Assembly: GCF_002797975.1 (NCBI RefSeq)
Contig: NZ_PGET01000001.1
Span: 1,054,001 to 1,118,000 of the forward strand
Direction of reading: 5' to 3'
Source of the DNA: [Clostridium] celerecrescens 18A
GTDB taxonomy: Bacteria > Bacillota > Clostridia > Lachnospirales > Lachnospiraceae
DNA length: 64,000 nt
The position numbers and the translations under genes are program-made. Below the pieces are notes generated by a model. That model was given only the letters and a program-made list of their open reading frames with translations, was not told the origin of the DNA and searched no databases. Position 1 is the first letter of the stretch. Every line of letters starts with the position of its first letter. Shown here in pieces: positions 17,397-26,237 of the stretch.

Positions 17397-19315
17397 TGAA
17401 AATTTCAGATTTGTTAAAAAAGGAAAGCATTGAACTGGGAGTAAAGGTTACCAGCAAGGAAAAAGCCATTGACAGGCTTGTTGGCTTAATGGAAGCTGGA
17501 GGAAGGCTTAAGGATAAGGCTGGATATAAGGAAGGGATTATGGCAAGGGAAGCCCTGGGAAGTACGGCGGTTGGTGACGGAATCGCCATTCCCCATGCAA
17601 AGGTGGCAGCGGTAAAGGAACCGGGCCTTTCTGCGATCGTAGTGCCGGAAGGTGTGGATTATGAGGCTTTTGACGGTTCTCTTGCTCATTTGATTTTCAT
17701 GATCGCAGCACCTGAGGGAGAGGCGGATGTTCACTTAGAGGCGCTATCCAGGCTTTCCACTCTTCTTATGGATCCGGATTTTAAGAGCGATTTAACAAAG
17801 GCTCAATCAAAGGAAGAATTTTTACAGCTCATTGACGATAAAGAGTCAGAACGGTATCAGAAGAAGGAAGTAAAAGAGGAACCGGCTGAAAAGGTTCCCA
17901 GCGGATATCAGGTTTTGGCAGTGACAGCATGTCCCACTGGAATTGCCCATACCTTTATGGCCGCAGAGAATTTAGAGCAGCAGGGGAAGAAGCTTGGGAT
18001 TCCCCTTAAGGCGGAAACCAACGGAGCAGAAGGAGTAGGCAATGCCCTGACAAAGGCTGAGATTGCCGCAGCAGATGGAATCATCATAGCAGCGGATAAG
18101 AAGGTGGATATGGCCCGCTTTGACGGAAAGCGGGTGGTCGTGGCCACTGTAACAGAAGGTATTCAAAAGGGAGAAGAGCTGGTCAAACGGGCAGTCAGCC
18201 CGGAAACTCCTGTTTACCATCATTCCGGTTCTGCTGCCTCATCAGAAAGCGGAGACCAGGAGAATGTCGGCCGCTCCATCTATAAACATTTGATGAACGG
18301 CGTTTCCCACATGCTTCCTTTCGTGATCGGCGGAGGTATTTTGATCGCCCTGGCGTTCCTGTTTGATGATTATTCCATTGATCCTTCTAATTTTGGAAAG
18401 AACACACCTCTGGCTGCTTATTTAAAAACCATTGGGGAACAGGCCTTTGGAATGATGCTTCCGGTTCTGGCAGGATATATTGCCATGAGCATTGCAGACC
18501 GCCCCGGTCTGGCAGTGGGATTTGTCGGCGGGCTTATTGCTAAAATGGGTGCTACGTTTGCAAACCCGGCTGGAGGAAGTGTAAACTCAGGCTTCCTTGG
18601 AGCCTTGTTAGCCGGTTTCATCGGCGGATACATTGTAATCATGCTTAAAAAAGCGTTTGGCAAGCTTCCAAAGTCCCTGGAAGGAATCAAACCTGTTCTT
18701 TTATATCCTTTAATCGGCATTTTCCTTGTGGCCGTGGTAACAACCTTTATCAATCCCTTTGTAGGTGCTATTAATGATGGACTTACGGGCCTTTTAAATG
18801 GTATGGGCGGCACCAGCAAGATCATCCTTGGGGTTGTCGTAGGAGGCATGATGTCCGTAGATATGGGAGGTCCTGTGAATAAGGCTGCTTATGTGTTTGG
18901 TACGGCTCAGCTGGCAGAAGGCAATTTTGATATTATGGCGGCTGTTATGGCTGGCGGTATGGTTCCGCCAATTGCCGTTGCTCTCTGCACCACATTTTTT
19001 AAAAAGAAATTCACGGAGAAGGAGCGTCAGTCTGGCGTGGTCAACTATATTATGGGATTATCCTTTATTTCTGAGGGAGCCATTCCCTTTGCGGCCGCTG
19101 ATCCCATCCGTGTAATTCCTTCCTGTATCGTCGGTTCTGCAGTAGCAGGCGGCCTTTCCATGGCTCTTGGCTGTACCCTTCGGGCACCTCATGGTGGGAT
19201 ATTCGTCCTTCCAACCATTGGAAATCCCTTTGGATACCTGTTAGCCATTGTCATAGGCTCTGTTGCAGGCTGTCTCGTAATGGCGGCATTAAAGAAGAAT
19301 CTGGAAACAGAGTAA
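17396..19315 (+). CDS. fruA: PTS fructose transporter, fused IIA-IIB-IIC
   Basis: A 639-residue permease that imports fructose and phosphorylates it at C1. The N-terminal IIA domain (about 1-145) contains IAIPHAKVAAV with the phospho-His. The IIB domain (about 170-275) contains VTACPTGIAHTFMAAENL with the phospho-Cys near residue 179. The IIC membrane domain (about 294-639) starts SIYKHLMNGVSHMLPFVIGG and ends in several helices. The start is the ATG at 17396, 5 bases after AAAGGAGGGG; it shares one base with the fruK stop. The domain order A-B-C is usual for Firmicutes FruA. Confidence 0.97.
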   Translation: MKISDLLKKESIELGVKVTSKEKAIDRLVGLMEAGGRLKDKAGYKEGIMAREALGSTAVGDGIAIPHAKVAAVKEPGLSAIVVPEGVDYEAFDGSLAHLIFMIAAPEGEADVHLEALSRLSTLLMDPDFKSDLTKAQSKEEFLQLIDDKESERYQKKEVKEEPAEKVPSGYQVLAVTACPTGIAHTFMAAENLEQQGKKLGIPLKAETNGAEGVGNALTKAEIAAADGIIIAADKKVDMARFDGKRVVVATVTEGIQKGEELVKRAVSPETPVYHHSGSAASSESGDQENVGRSIYKHLMNGVSHMLPFVIGGGILIALAFLFDDYSIDPSNFGKNTPLAAYLKTIGEQAFGMMLPVLAGYIAMSIADRPGLAVGFVGGLIAKMGATFANPAGGSVNSGFLGALLAGFIGGYIVIMLKKAFGKLPKSLEGIKPVLLYPLIGIFLVAVVTTFINPFVGAINDGLTGLLNGMGGTSKIILGVVVGGMMSVDMGGPVNKAAYVFGTAQLAEGNFDIMAAVMAGGMVPPIAVALCTTFFKKKFTEKERQSGVVNYIMGLSFISEGAIPFAAADPIRVIPSCIVGSAVAGGLSMALGCTLRAPHGGIFVLPTIGNPFGYLLAIVIGSVAGCLVMAALKKNLETE

Positions 19316-19322
19316 GTTGTTT

Positions 19323-19355
19323 AAAGCGTCCCGGCATAACGGCTGGGGCGCTTTA
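19323..19355 (+). terminator. Terminator-like hairpin after fruA
   Basis: AAAGCG-CCC-GC pairs with GC-GGG-CGCTTT over 19323-19355, with mismatches and only a short TTTAT tail. Moderate support. Confidence 0.55.
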
Positions 19356-19461
19356 TGCTTAGCAGTGAAGATCTGGTTGGGGTGGATTTTTAGATGATTA
19401 TGTTCTATAATTTAGAGAAGCAGGATAGAATCGCCCTAAAGAGAACAGGAAGGAGAACAAT

Positions 19462-20115
19462 ATGTACCAATGCTGTATATTTGATCTGGACGGAACCATT
19501 ATCAACACCATTCATTCCCTGGCTTACAGTATAAGCCTGACCATGGAGCATTTTGGCTATGGATCGATCGATGAGGTTCACACCAAAAAGTTTGTAGGGG
19601 ATGGATTTAAAAAGCTGGTGGAACGGGCCCTTATTTATTCGGGAGATGATAAGCTGGCCCATTATGAGGAAGCCCTTGCATTTTATGAGGAGACCTTTGA
19701 GAAAAACTGCCTTTACAAGGTGGAGCCATACGAAGGAATGACAGAGTTTCTGACATTTCTTAAGGATAAAGGAATCAAGATCGGGGTTCTGACCAACAAA
19801 GGCCATGAACGGGCCGTTGAATGCGTGGAAGCCGTTTACGGCAAAGGTTTTTTTGATTTGATTACCGGGGAGGGAAATGGGGTCAAATGCAAGCCTGATC
19901 CGTCAGGAGCCTTCATGACAGCAGAGTATTTTGGTGCAAAGCCTTCGGAATGCCTTTATTTTGGAGACACCAATACCGATATGAGGACAGGTATCAATGC
20001 TGGAATGGATACGGCAGCCGTAACCTGGGGGTTTCGTGAACGGGCGGAACTGGAAGCATTTCATCCCAGGTACATTATAAATCATCCCAATGAGATCAAA
20101 TATGTTTTTGAATAA
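19462..20115 (+). CDS. HAD-family hydrolase (phosphoglycolate phosphatase-like)
   Basis: A 217-residue cytoplasmic phosphatase of the haloacid dehalogenase superfamily. Motif I is FDLDGTII (nucleophile Asp8, acid Asp10), motif II VLTNKG, motif III the Lys in CKPDPSG, and motif IV FGDTNTDMRTG. An alpha-helical cap lies between motifs I and II, giving the Gph/PGP-like subgroup. Likely substrates are 2-phosphoglycolate or other small sugar phosphates; exact choice is uncertain. GGAAGGAG precedes the ATG. The LCP gene follows on the same strand after about 80 bases. Confidence 0.9.
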   Translation: MYQCCIFDLDGTIINTIHSLAYSISLTMEHFGYGSIDEVHTKKFVGDGFKKLVERALIYSGDDKLAHYEEALAFYEETFEKNCLYKVEPYEGMTEFLTFLKDKGIKIGVLTNKGHERAVECVEAVYGKGFFDLITGEGNGVKCKPDPSGAFMTAEYFGAKPSECLYFGDTNTDMRTGINAGMDTAAVTWGFRERAELEAFHPRYIINHPNEIKYVFE

Positions 20116-20192
20116 AATTTCAAAATAAAGGGAAATTAAGGAGAGATATGAATGAGTATCTCTTCTTTTTATTTGACAATATGGGAGGAACC

Positions 20193-21215
20193 ATGACGAA
20201 ACACTTAAAATGGGGTTTGATTATGATAGCGGCTGTCTGGGCCGCCTTAATTGGGACAATGCTTGGATATGCCTGGAACATCATGCATATGCCCAAAGTT
20301 CCCAAGCTGCAGATGCCTCAGCTTCAAAATACGAATATAAGCATAGAGACCCAGGAAAAGATGGAGGGCTACTGGACGGTAGTGGTGTTTGGCGTGGATT
20401 CCAGGGAAGGGACCCTGGATAAAGGGACCCGGTCGGATATGCAGATGATCCTTAATGTAGATCTTGGAACAGGAGAAATACGAATTGTTTCAATCTACCG
20501 GGACACCTATTTACGGATAGATGAGAAGGAACGCTATGATAAGATCAATGAGGCTTATTTTAAGGGAGGACCGAAACAGGCCATAGAGGCTCTAAAGGAT
20601 AATCTGGATCTGACCATTGACGATTACGCATCATTTAGCTGGAAGGCCGTTGCTGATGCCATCAATCTTCTGGGAGGGATCGATGTGGATATCAGCCATG
20701 AGGAATTCCGGGTGATCAACGGCTTTATTACGGAAACTGTGGAGTCAACAGGCGTAGGCTCCTATCACTTAAAAGAGGAAGGCCCTAACCATTTAGATGG
20801 GGTCCAGGCAGTTGCCTATGCTAGGCTCAGGAAGATGGATACGGATTTTAAGCGGACGGAACGTCAGAGAGAGGTGGTTGACTTAGCGCTTAAAAAGGCC
20901 AGGGAAGCGGATGCGGCAACCTTAAGCAAGGTAGCAGCTGCCGTGCTTCCCCAGATATCCACCAGCGTTGGAATGAAGGATCTGCTCCCTCTAATGAAAA
21001 ATATAAAAAGGTTTCACATGACTGAAACGGAGGGATTTCCATCAAAGCTTAAGGATGTTATGATCGGTAAAAGAGACTGTGTTGTCCCTGTGACCCTGGA
21101 ATCAAACGTAAAAAGGCTTCATCAGTTCCTGTTTGATGAAGAAAACTATGAACCCTCAGAGACGGTAAAAGAGATTAGCAGACAGATCGAGCTCCGGATA
21201 AAAAACAAGAAATAA
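20193..21215 (+). CDS. LytR-CpsA-Psr (LCP) family cell-wall glycopolymer ligase
   Basis: A membrane-anchored extracytoplasmic protein that attaches wall teichoic acid or other glycopolymers to peptidoglycan. After MTKHLKWG comes one helix (about residues 6-28), then the LCP domain: VVVFGVDSREG, RSDMQMILNVD, VSIYRDTYLRI, the Asp-rich LGGIDVDIS, AYARLRKMDTDFKRTERQRE with the conserved Arg residues. I chose the ATG at 20193, which follows GGGAGGAA and begins at the anchor. An ATG at 20148 also has an upstream AAGGAG and would add 15 residues (MNEYLFFLFDN...), so the start is uncertain. Length is near 340 residues, normal for LCP proteins. Confidence 0.92.
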   Translation: MTKHLKWGLIMIAAVWAALIGTMLGYAWNIMHMPKVPKLQMPQLQNTNISIETQEKMEGYWTVVVFGVDSREGTLDKGTRSDMQMILNVDLGTGEIRIVSIYRDTYLRIDEKERYDKINEAYFKGGPKQAIEALKDNLDLTIDDYASFSWKAVADAINLLGGIDVDISHEEFRVINGFITETVESTGVGSYHLKEEGPNHLDGVQAVAYARLRKMDTDFKRTERQREVVDLALKKAREADAATLSKVAAAVLPQISTSVGMKDLLPLMKNIKRFHMTETEGFPSKLKDVMIGKRDCVVPVTLESNVKRLHQFLFDEENYEPSETVKEISRQIELRIKNKK

Positions 21216-21224
21216 TAGGTGTTT

Positions 21225-21278
21225 GGCCTGTAGAGACAGGAGGAGATTTTTCTTCTTATGCCTTTTACAGGCCTTTTC
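21225..21278 (+). terminator. Terminator-like stem after the LCP gene
   Basis: GGCCTGTA (21225-21232) pairs with TACAGGCC (21266-21273), followed by TTTTCC. The 33-base loop is long, so support is moderate. Confidence 0.5.
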
Positions 21279-21323
21279 CTGTTTTAATAAAAAACTGTCC
21301 TTTTCCTTCTGAATAAAATGTGC

Positions 21324-21329
21324 TATACT
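21324..21329 (+). promoter_or_regulatory. Extended -10 promoter of the metal ABC operon
   Basis: TGC-TATACT places an extended -10 at 21324-21329, about 30 bases before the chosen start codon. The -35 region is poor. I could not identify a zinc or manganese repressor box. Confidence 0.4.
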
Positions 21330-21359
21330 ATGCAGATGGAATCAGATAGGAGAATGAAA

Positions 21360-22343
21360 ATGAATATAAAAAGCTTAAAAAAACTCCTGTTTTTATGCCT
21401 TGCCATTCCTTGTGCAGCCGTAGCATTATTGGGCTGCAGCAGAAATGAAAGGCTCTCATATACGGGAGAATCTAAGCTCAAGGTTGTGACGACCCTGTTT
21501 CCATATTATGACTTTACAAGACAGGTGGCCGGTGATAAGGTGGAACTGACCATGGTGGTTCCGGCAGGAATGGACAGCCACTCCTTTGAGCCAACTCCCG
21601 CAGATGTGCAGGTCATCCGGGAGGCAGATGTTTTAATATGCAACGGCGGAGCCTTAGAACACTGGCTTTCCCAGGTTCTCAATGCGGTTGATTCCGGTTC
21701 CATGACGGTTGTTACGGGAATGGATCAGGTGAATGCAGTACAGGAAGAACTGGTGGAAGGGATGGAAGAGGAAGAACACCACGATGACGATGACGGCCAT
21801 GACGGCGATATAGAATATGATGAGCATATTTGGACCTCTCCTGTGAATGCCATGATTCTGGTGGAGTCGATCCGGGATACCCTTTCTGAAAAAGATCCGG
21901 AGAACCGGAGTTATTATGAGGAGAGAGCAAAGTCATACCTTGAAAAGCTTAAAAAACTTGACGATGAATTCCGTAAGGTGGCAGAAAATAAAAAGCGGGA
22001 TATGATCGTTGTAGGAGATAAATTTCCGTTCCGTTATCTGGCGGATGAATACGGACTGTCTTATCGGGCAGCGTTTTCCGGCTGCAGCACGGATACGGAA
22101 CCAAGCGCCAGAACCATTGCATATCTCATTGACAAAATGCGTTTGGAACAGATTCCGGTGATTTATTACCTGGAGCTTTCCAGTCACCGGGTGTCTGAGA
22201 TCATTGCAGAGGAGACAGGGGCAGAACCCCTTTTGCTTCATTCCTGCCACAATGTTTCAAGAAGAGAGTTTGACAGCGGTGTCACCTATCTTGACCTTAT
22301 GGCGCAGAATGTGATTAATTTAAAAAGAGGATTGGATGAATGA
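21360..22343 (+). CDS. znuA: Metal ABC transporter substrate-binding lipoprotein (zinc-type)
   Basis: A 327-residue cluster A-I binding protein that captures Zn2+ (or Mn2+) outside the membrane. The lipobox ALLGC makes Cys26 the lipidated residue. Metal ligands are suggested by DSHSFEPTPADV, the acidic/His-rich loop EEEEHHDDDDGHDGD and DEHIWTSPVNA, features more typical of zinc than manganese proteins. The ATG at 21360 lies 6 bases after AGGAGA and directly before the signal peptide. An upstream ATG at 21318 would spoil the signal sequence. The stop overlaps the ATPase start by 4 bases. Confidence 0.92.
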   Translation: MNIKSLKKLLFLCLAIPCAAVALLGCSRNERLSYTGESKLKVVTTLFPYYDFTRQVAGDKVELTMVVPAGMDSHSFEPTPADVQVIREADVLICNGGALEHWLSQVLNAVDSGSMTVVTGMDQVNAVQEELVEGMEEEEHHDDDDGHDGDIEYDEHIWTSPVNAMILVESIRDTLSEKDPENRSYYEERAKSYLEKLKKLDDEFRKVAENKKRDMIVVGDKFPFRYLADEYGLSYRAAFSGCSTDTEPSARTIAYLIDKMRLEQIPVIYYLELSSHRVSEIIAEETGAEPLLLHSCHNVSRREFDSGVTYLDLMAQNVINLKRGLDE

Positions 22344-23044
22344 ACCCATTAATACAATGCAGTCATGTGGATTTTGGATATGAGAACCAGGATGCTGTAG
22401 TGGATGTGACTATGGACGTTAATCCGGGGGAGTATGTCTGCATCGTGGGAGAGAACGGCTCCGGAAAAAGCACTTTGATGAAGGGACTTTTAGGGCTGTT
22501 AAAGCCAACAGACGGCGTCATATCCGTGTCCGATGAATTGAAAAAGAGCGGGATCGGCTATCTGCCTCAGCAGACTGCGGCTCAAAGGGATTTTCCGGCA
22601 ACGGTCCGTGAGGTGGTCATATCCGGCTGTTTAAGCCGCAGAGGGAGCCTGCCCTTTTATTCCGGAAAGGAAAAAAAGCTTGCAGTTAAAAACATGGAGC
22701 GGTTAGGAATTATGGGCATTGCCGGTAAATGCTACCGTGAATTATCAGGAGGCCAGCAGCAGAGAACCCTGATTGCAAGAGCTCTTTGTGCTACGGATAA
22801 GCTTCTGATCATGGATGAACCTATTACAGGTCTGGATCCCTCTGCCATTGCGGAATTCTATGAAATCATCCGCAGATTGAACCGTGAGGAAGGGGTTGCC
22901 ATTCTGATGGTATCCCATGATGTCGCCAATGTTGTAAAAGAGGCGGATAAGATCCTTCATTTGAAACGGGAGGTCCTGTTCTACGGGACGACAAAGGACT
23001 ATTTAAAAAGCAATGCCGGATATATTTATACAGGAGGTGCGTGA
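22340..23044 (+). CDS. znuC: Metal ABC transporter ATP-binding protein
   Basis: A 234-residue cytoplasmic ATPase that powers the metal transporter. Walker A is GENGSGKST, the Q-loop is near GYLPQQ, the signature LSGGQQQR, Walker B LLIMDEPITGLD, and the switch His lies in MVSHD. It overlaps the binding-protein gene by ATGA and ends inside the permease ribosome-binding region, so the three genes are translated together. Confidence 0.94.
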   Translation: MNPLIQCSHVDFGYENQDAVVDVTMDVNPGEYVCIVGENGSGKSTLMKGLLGLLKPTDGVISVSDELKKSGIGYLPQQTAAQRDFPATVREVVISGCLSRRGSLPFYSGKEKKLAVKNMERLGIMGIAGKCYRELSGGQQQRTLIARALCATDKLLIMDEPITGLDPSAIAEFYEIIRRLNREEGVAILMVSHDVANVVKEADKILHLKREVLFYGTTKDYLKSNAGYIYTGGA

Positions 23045-23046
23045 AG

Positions 23047-23910
23047 ATGGGAATGATGAGTGAAATGCTGTCCTATCCGTTTTTGGTACGGGCCTTGGCA
23101 GGAGGAATCCTGGTTTCTTTATGTGCTTCTCTTTTAGGCGTCAGCCTGGTATTAAAACGGTATTCCATGATTGGTGACGGACTGTCTCATGTCTCCTTTG
23201 GAGCCTTGTCCTTTGCAGTGGCTTTTGGCTGGTCCCCGTTAAAGATATCGGTTCCGGTGGTGGTGATTGCTGCTTTTTTCCTGCTGCGCATCAGGTCGAA
23301 CGGAAAGATGAAAAGTGACGCTGCCATTGCCATGATATCCGCCGTCGCACTGGCGGCGGGCATTATCGTCACCTCTATGACGACCGGAATGACTACGGAT
23401 GTAAGCAGCTATATGTTTGGAAGCATACTGGCTATGAGCAAGGAGGATGTCCGCTTAAGTGTGATTTTATCCTTTTTTGTGCTGGGGCTGTTTCTGATTT
23501 GCTATAACAAAATTTTTGCGGTGACCTTTGACGAAAGCTTTGCAAGGGCAACGGGAGTGAATGTATCCTGGTACAATGTTTTGATTGCGGTACTGACCGC
23601 TGTCACCATCGTTCTGGGTATGAGGATGATGGGTGCCATGCTGATCTCCAGCCTCATCATTTTCCCTTCCCTTACCTCTATGCGGGTGTTTAAAAGCTTC
23701 CGTGGAGTGGTGATATCTTCCGGAATATTATCAGTCGTTTGTTTTGTGATCGGCATGATGGCATCGTACCGTTATTCTACCCCGGCGGGAGCCAGCGTGG
23801 TGATGGTGAATCTAGCGGCATTTCTGGTTTTCTCAGCTGCAGACTATGGAGTGAGAATGAGCCGGGCCGATAAAAAAGCGGGACAAGGTACCGCAGGAAA
23901 AGAGGAATGA
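23047..23910 (+). CDS. znuB: Metal ABC transporter permease
   Basis: A 287-residue polytopic membrane protein of the ABC-3 (ZnuB/MntB) family with about eight helices. It carries SLVLKRYSMIGDGLSHVSFG near the N-terminus and RMMGAMLISSLIIFPSLTS in the family-typical position. The ATG at 23047 is 8 bases after GGAGGT; a GTG at 23041 overlaps the previous stop but is too close to that site. It completes the zinc-type ABC transporter. KtrB follows 7 bases after its stop, suggesting cotranscription of metal and potassium uptake genes. Confidence 0.92.
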   Translation: MGMMSEMLSYPFLVRALAGGILVSLCASLLGVSLVLKRYSMIGDGLSHVSFGALSFAVAFGWSPLKISVPVVVIAAFFLLRIRSNGKMKSDAAIAMISAVALAAGIIVTSMTTGMTTDVSSYMFGSILAMSKEDVRLSVILSFFVLGLFLICYNKIFAVTFDESFARATGVNVSWYNVLIAVLTAVTIVLGMRMMGAMLISSLIIFPSLTSMRVFKSFRGVVISSGILSVVCFVIGMMASYRYSTPAGASVVMVNLAAFLVFSAADYGVRMSRADKKAGQGTAGKEE

Positions 23911-23917
23911 CAGTGAA

Positions 23918-25279
23918 ATGAACGTGGAAGAAAAAAGATTAAAGCGTGTCAGACGGCACGTGAGCCAGACACAGTTTATTGCTTATGGATTTTTTTGTCT
24001 GATCTTAACAGGAGCGCTGCTTTTGATGCTTCCGATTTCCAGCAGGGATGGTCAGTCTGAAGATTTTTTAAGCTGTCTGTTTACTGCGACCAGCGCTTCC
24101 TGCGTGACGGGGCTGATCGTCAGGGATACCTGGACCCAGTGGTCTTTGTTTGGACAGATGGTGATAATTACAATGATACAGATCGGGGGCCTTGGGTTTG
24201 TTACGGTGGGCGTGTTTATCTCCATCGTGCTCAGGCGGAAGATAGGCTTAAAAGAGAGAGGGCTTTTGCAGGAAAGCGTTAATACGTTGCAGATCGGCGG
24301 AGTTGTAAGGCTGGCCAAAGGGATTATAAAAGGAACCTTTCTCATTGAAGGAACAGGAGCTGTTCTTCTTGCCCTCCGTTTTGTTCCTGAATACGGGTTC
24401 TGGAGGGGAACGTTTTATGGCATTTTCCATGCCATATCAGCCTTCTGCAATGCAGGATTTGATTTAATGGGAAATCAGAAGCCCTTTAATTCCTTAGTTT
24501 CCTATTACGATGACTGGCTGGTGAATCTGGTCATCATGTCTTTAATCATCATAGGCGGCATCGGTTTTATCGTATGGGAAGATATCTATAAGAATAAGCT
24601 TAACTTTAAAAAATATATGCTGCATACCAAAATGGTTTTGGTGAGTACAACAGTTCTGGTTTTTGGAGGAGGATTCCTTTTCTATCTGCTGGAACGGAAC
24701 AATCTTTTGGTGGGGATGAATGCAAGCGGACAGATTTTAACCTCCATGTTCAGTTCCGTAACAGCCAGAACAGCCGGTTTTAATACCACTGATACAGCAT
24801 CATTGACCGACGGGAGTAAGCTCCTTACCATAATCCTCATGTTTATCGGAGGAAGCCCAGGATCAACAGCTGGAGGAATTAAGACGACTACAATCTTTGT
24901 CCTTCTTATGTGTGTACATTCCAACATCAAGCAGACCTATGGGGTCAATATTTTTGGAAGGCGTCTGGAAGAGAGTGTCATCAAGCGCGCAGGCGCTATT
25001 TTGACCATCAACCTGTTTTTGGCTCTTTCTGCTTCCCTGGCAATTATGGCAATTCAGCCTTTGGGATTTTCGGACATACTGTTTGAAACGGCATCAGCCA
25101 TCGGAACGGTAGGTATGACCACAGGTATCACAAGGGATCTTTACTCTGTATCAAAGGTGATCATTATTATCCTCATGTACAGCGGTAGGATCGGAAGCTT
25201 GTCCTTTGCCCTGGCATTTGCTCAAAGTCATCGCAAGGCTCATGTGGAACAAGTAGCAGAAACCATCAATGTGGGTTAA
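23918..25279 (+). CDS. ktrB: TrkH/KtrB-family potassium uptake protein
   Basis: The membrane pore of a KtrAB potassium transporter, 453 residues. Four P-loop repeats are visible: ATSASCVTGLIVRDT, ISAFCNAGFDLMG, VTARTAGFNTTD and ASAIGTVGMTTGIT, each with the conserved filter glycine. GGSPGSTAGGIKTTT is the KtrB-type segment before the last repeat. The partner KtrA lies 18 bases downstream. The ATG has a distant GAGG, so initiation may be weak or coupled to the upstream permease gene. Confidence 0.95.
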   Translation: MNVEEKRLKRVRRHVSQTQFIAYGFFCLILTGALLLMLPISSRDGQSEDFLSCLFTATSASCVTGLIVRDTWTQWSLFGQMVIITMIQIGGLGFVTVGVFISIVLRRKIGLKERGLLQESVNTLQIGGVVRLAKGIIKGTFLIEGTGAVLLALRFVPEYGFWRGTFYGIFHAISAFCNAGFDLMGNQKPFNSLVSYYDDWLVNLVIMSLIIIGGIGFIVWEDIYKNKLNFKKYMLHTKMVLVSTTVLVFGGGFLFYLLERNNLLVGMNASGQILTSMFSSVTARTAGFNTTDTASLTDGSKLLTIILMFIGGSPGSTAGGIKTTTIFVLLMCVHSNIKQTYGVNIFGRRLEESVIKRAGAILTINLFLALSASLAIMAIQPLGFSDILFETASAIGTVGMTTGITRDLYSVSKVIIIILMYSGRIGSLSFALAFAQSHRKAHVEQVAETINVG

Positions 25280-25297
25280 AGGAAAGGGAGTAAAATC

Positions 25298-25951
25298 ATG
25301 AAATCAGTATTAATTATTGGACTTGGCCGGTTTGGCCATCATCTGTGTCTTAATTTGGCGAGGCTCGGAAATGATGTTATGATCGTGGATCAGAAGGAAG
25401 AGTGCCTGGAAGACTTACTTCCATATGTAACCAGTGCTAAGATTGGTGACTGTACCAATGAAACGGTATTAAAAAGCTTGGGAATCGCTAATTTCGATCT
25501 GTGTTTTGTATGCATCGGAACGAATTTCCAGAGCAGTCTTGAGATCACCAGTCTGGTCAAGGAACTGGGAGGCAGAAGAGTGATCAGTAAGGCAAACCGT
25601 GATATTCATGCCAAATTCCTGCTGAGAAACGGAGCGGATGAAGTTATTTATCCAGACCGGGACATTGCAGAAAAGCTGGCTGTCCGTTACAGCACGGATC
25701 ATGTGTTTGATTATATTGAGCTGACCCCGGAGTACTCGATCTACGAGATTCCTCCTCTTCCGGAATGGGTGCATAAATCCATAAGGGAAGCGGATATCAG
25801 AAACAGGTATCACATCAGTGTCCTGGGAATTAAGCGGGAGGGCAGGGCCCAGCTCATGCCGCCGGCGGACTATGTGATCCAGGCTCAGGAGCATTTGATG
25901 GTGATTGGCAAAAGAGAGCATATTGAGCATATACTAAAGGAACTAAAGTAG
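25298..25951 (+). CDS. ktrA: KtrA/TrkA-family regulatory subunit
   Basis: A 217-residue cytoplasmic gating subunit. The N-terminal RCK domain opens VLIIGLGRFGHHLCLNLARL with the nucleotide-binding GxGxxG and an acidic end of strand 2 (VDQKEE). The C-terminal TrkA_C domain covers about residues 135-217. It binds NAD(H) or adenine nucleotides and controls the KtrB pore. GGAAAGGGAG precedes the ATG. Confidence 0.95.
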   Translation: MKSVLIIGLGRFGHHLCLNLARLGNDVMIVDQKEECLEDLLPYVTSAKIGDCTNETVLKSLGIANFDLCFVCIGTNFQSSLEITSLVKELGGRRVISKANRDIHAKFLLRNGADEVIYPDRDIAEKLAVRYSTDHVFDYIELTPEYSIYEIPPLPEWVHKSIREADIRNRYHISVLGIKREGRAQLMPPADYVIQAQEHLMVIGKREHIEHILKELK

Positions 25952-25972
25952 AGAAGCAATAGGAGGTCTGTT

Positions 25973-26173
25973 ATGCCTGCATGGTTAGCTTCAAATGGTT
26001 CGACGGTTTTAGTGGCCCTTGTCCTATTGGTGCTGGTGTGTATTTCAGTCAGACAATTCATAAAAAATAAGGGAAAAGGCGGCTGTGGACATTGCAGTGG
26101 GGGCTGCAGCCATTGCAGCGGAGGCTGCGGTCATTGCGCCTTTGGAAATGCAGATGATGAACAGAAGGAATGA
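25973..26173 (+). CDS. Small Cys-rich membrane protein (FeoB-associated type)
   Basis: A 66-residue protein with one transmembrane helix (about residues 8-27) and a basic stretch, then a Gly-Cys-His block with repeated GGC-HC units (GCGHCSGGCSHCSGGCGHC), and a charged tail. It resembles the FeoB-associated Cys-rich membrane proteins found at the end of ferrous-iron operons, but no feoA or feoB is here. AATAGGAGGT precedes the ATG and it follows ktrA by 21 bases. Its position near a zinc-type transporter and two COG0523 GTPases suggests a role in metal handling; this is inference. Confidence 0.8.
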   Translation: MPAWLASNGSTVLVALVLLVLVCISVRQFIKNKGKGGCGHCSGGCSHCSGGCGHCAFGNADDEQKE

Positions 26174-26187
26174 GAAAGAGTAAAAAG

Positions 26188-26235
26188 CAGAAGGAGGAAG
26201 CCTGATTATATGCGGCATCCTCCTTTCTGTTTTTT
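26188..26235 (+). terminator. Terminator after the metal and potassium gene run
   Basis: CAGAAGGAGGA (26188-26198) pairs with TCCTCCTTTCTG (26218-26229), with an inner GCC/GGC, and six Ts follow. It lies between convergent genes. Confidence 0.88.
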
Positions 26236-26237
26236 CA

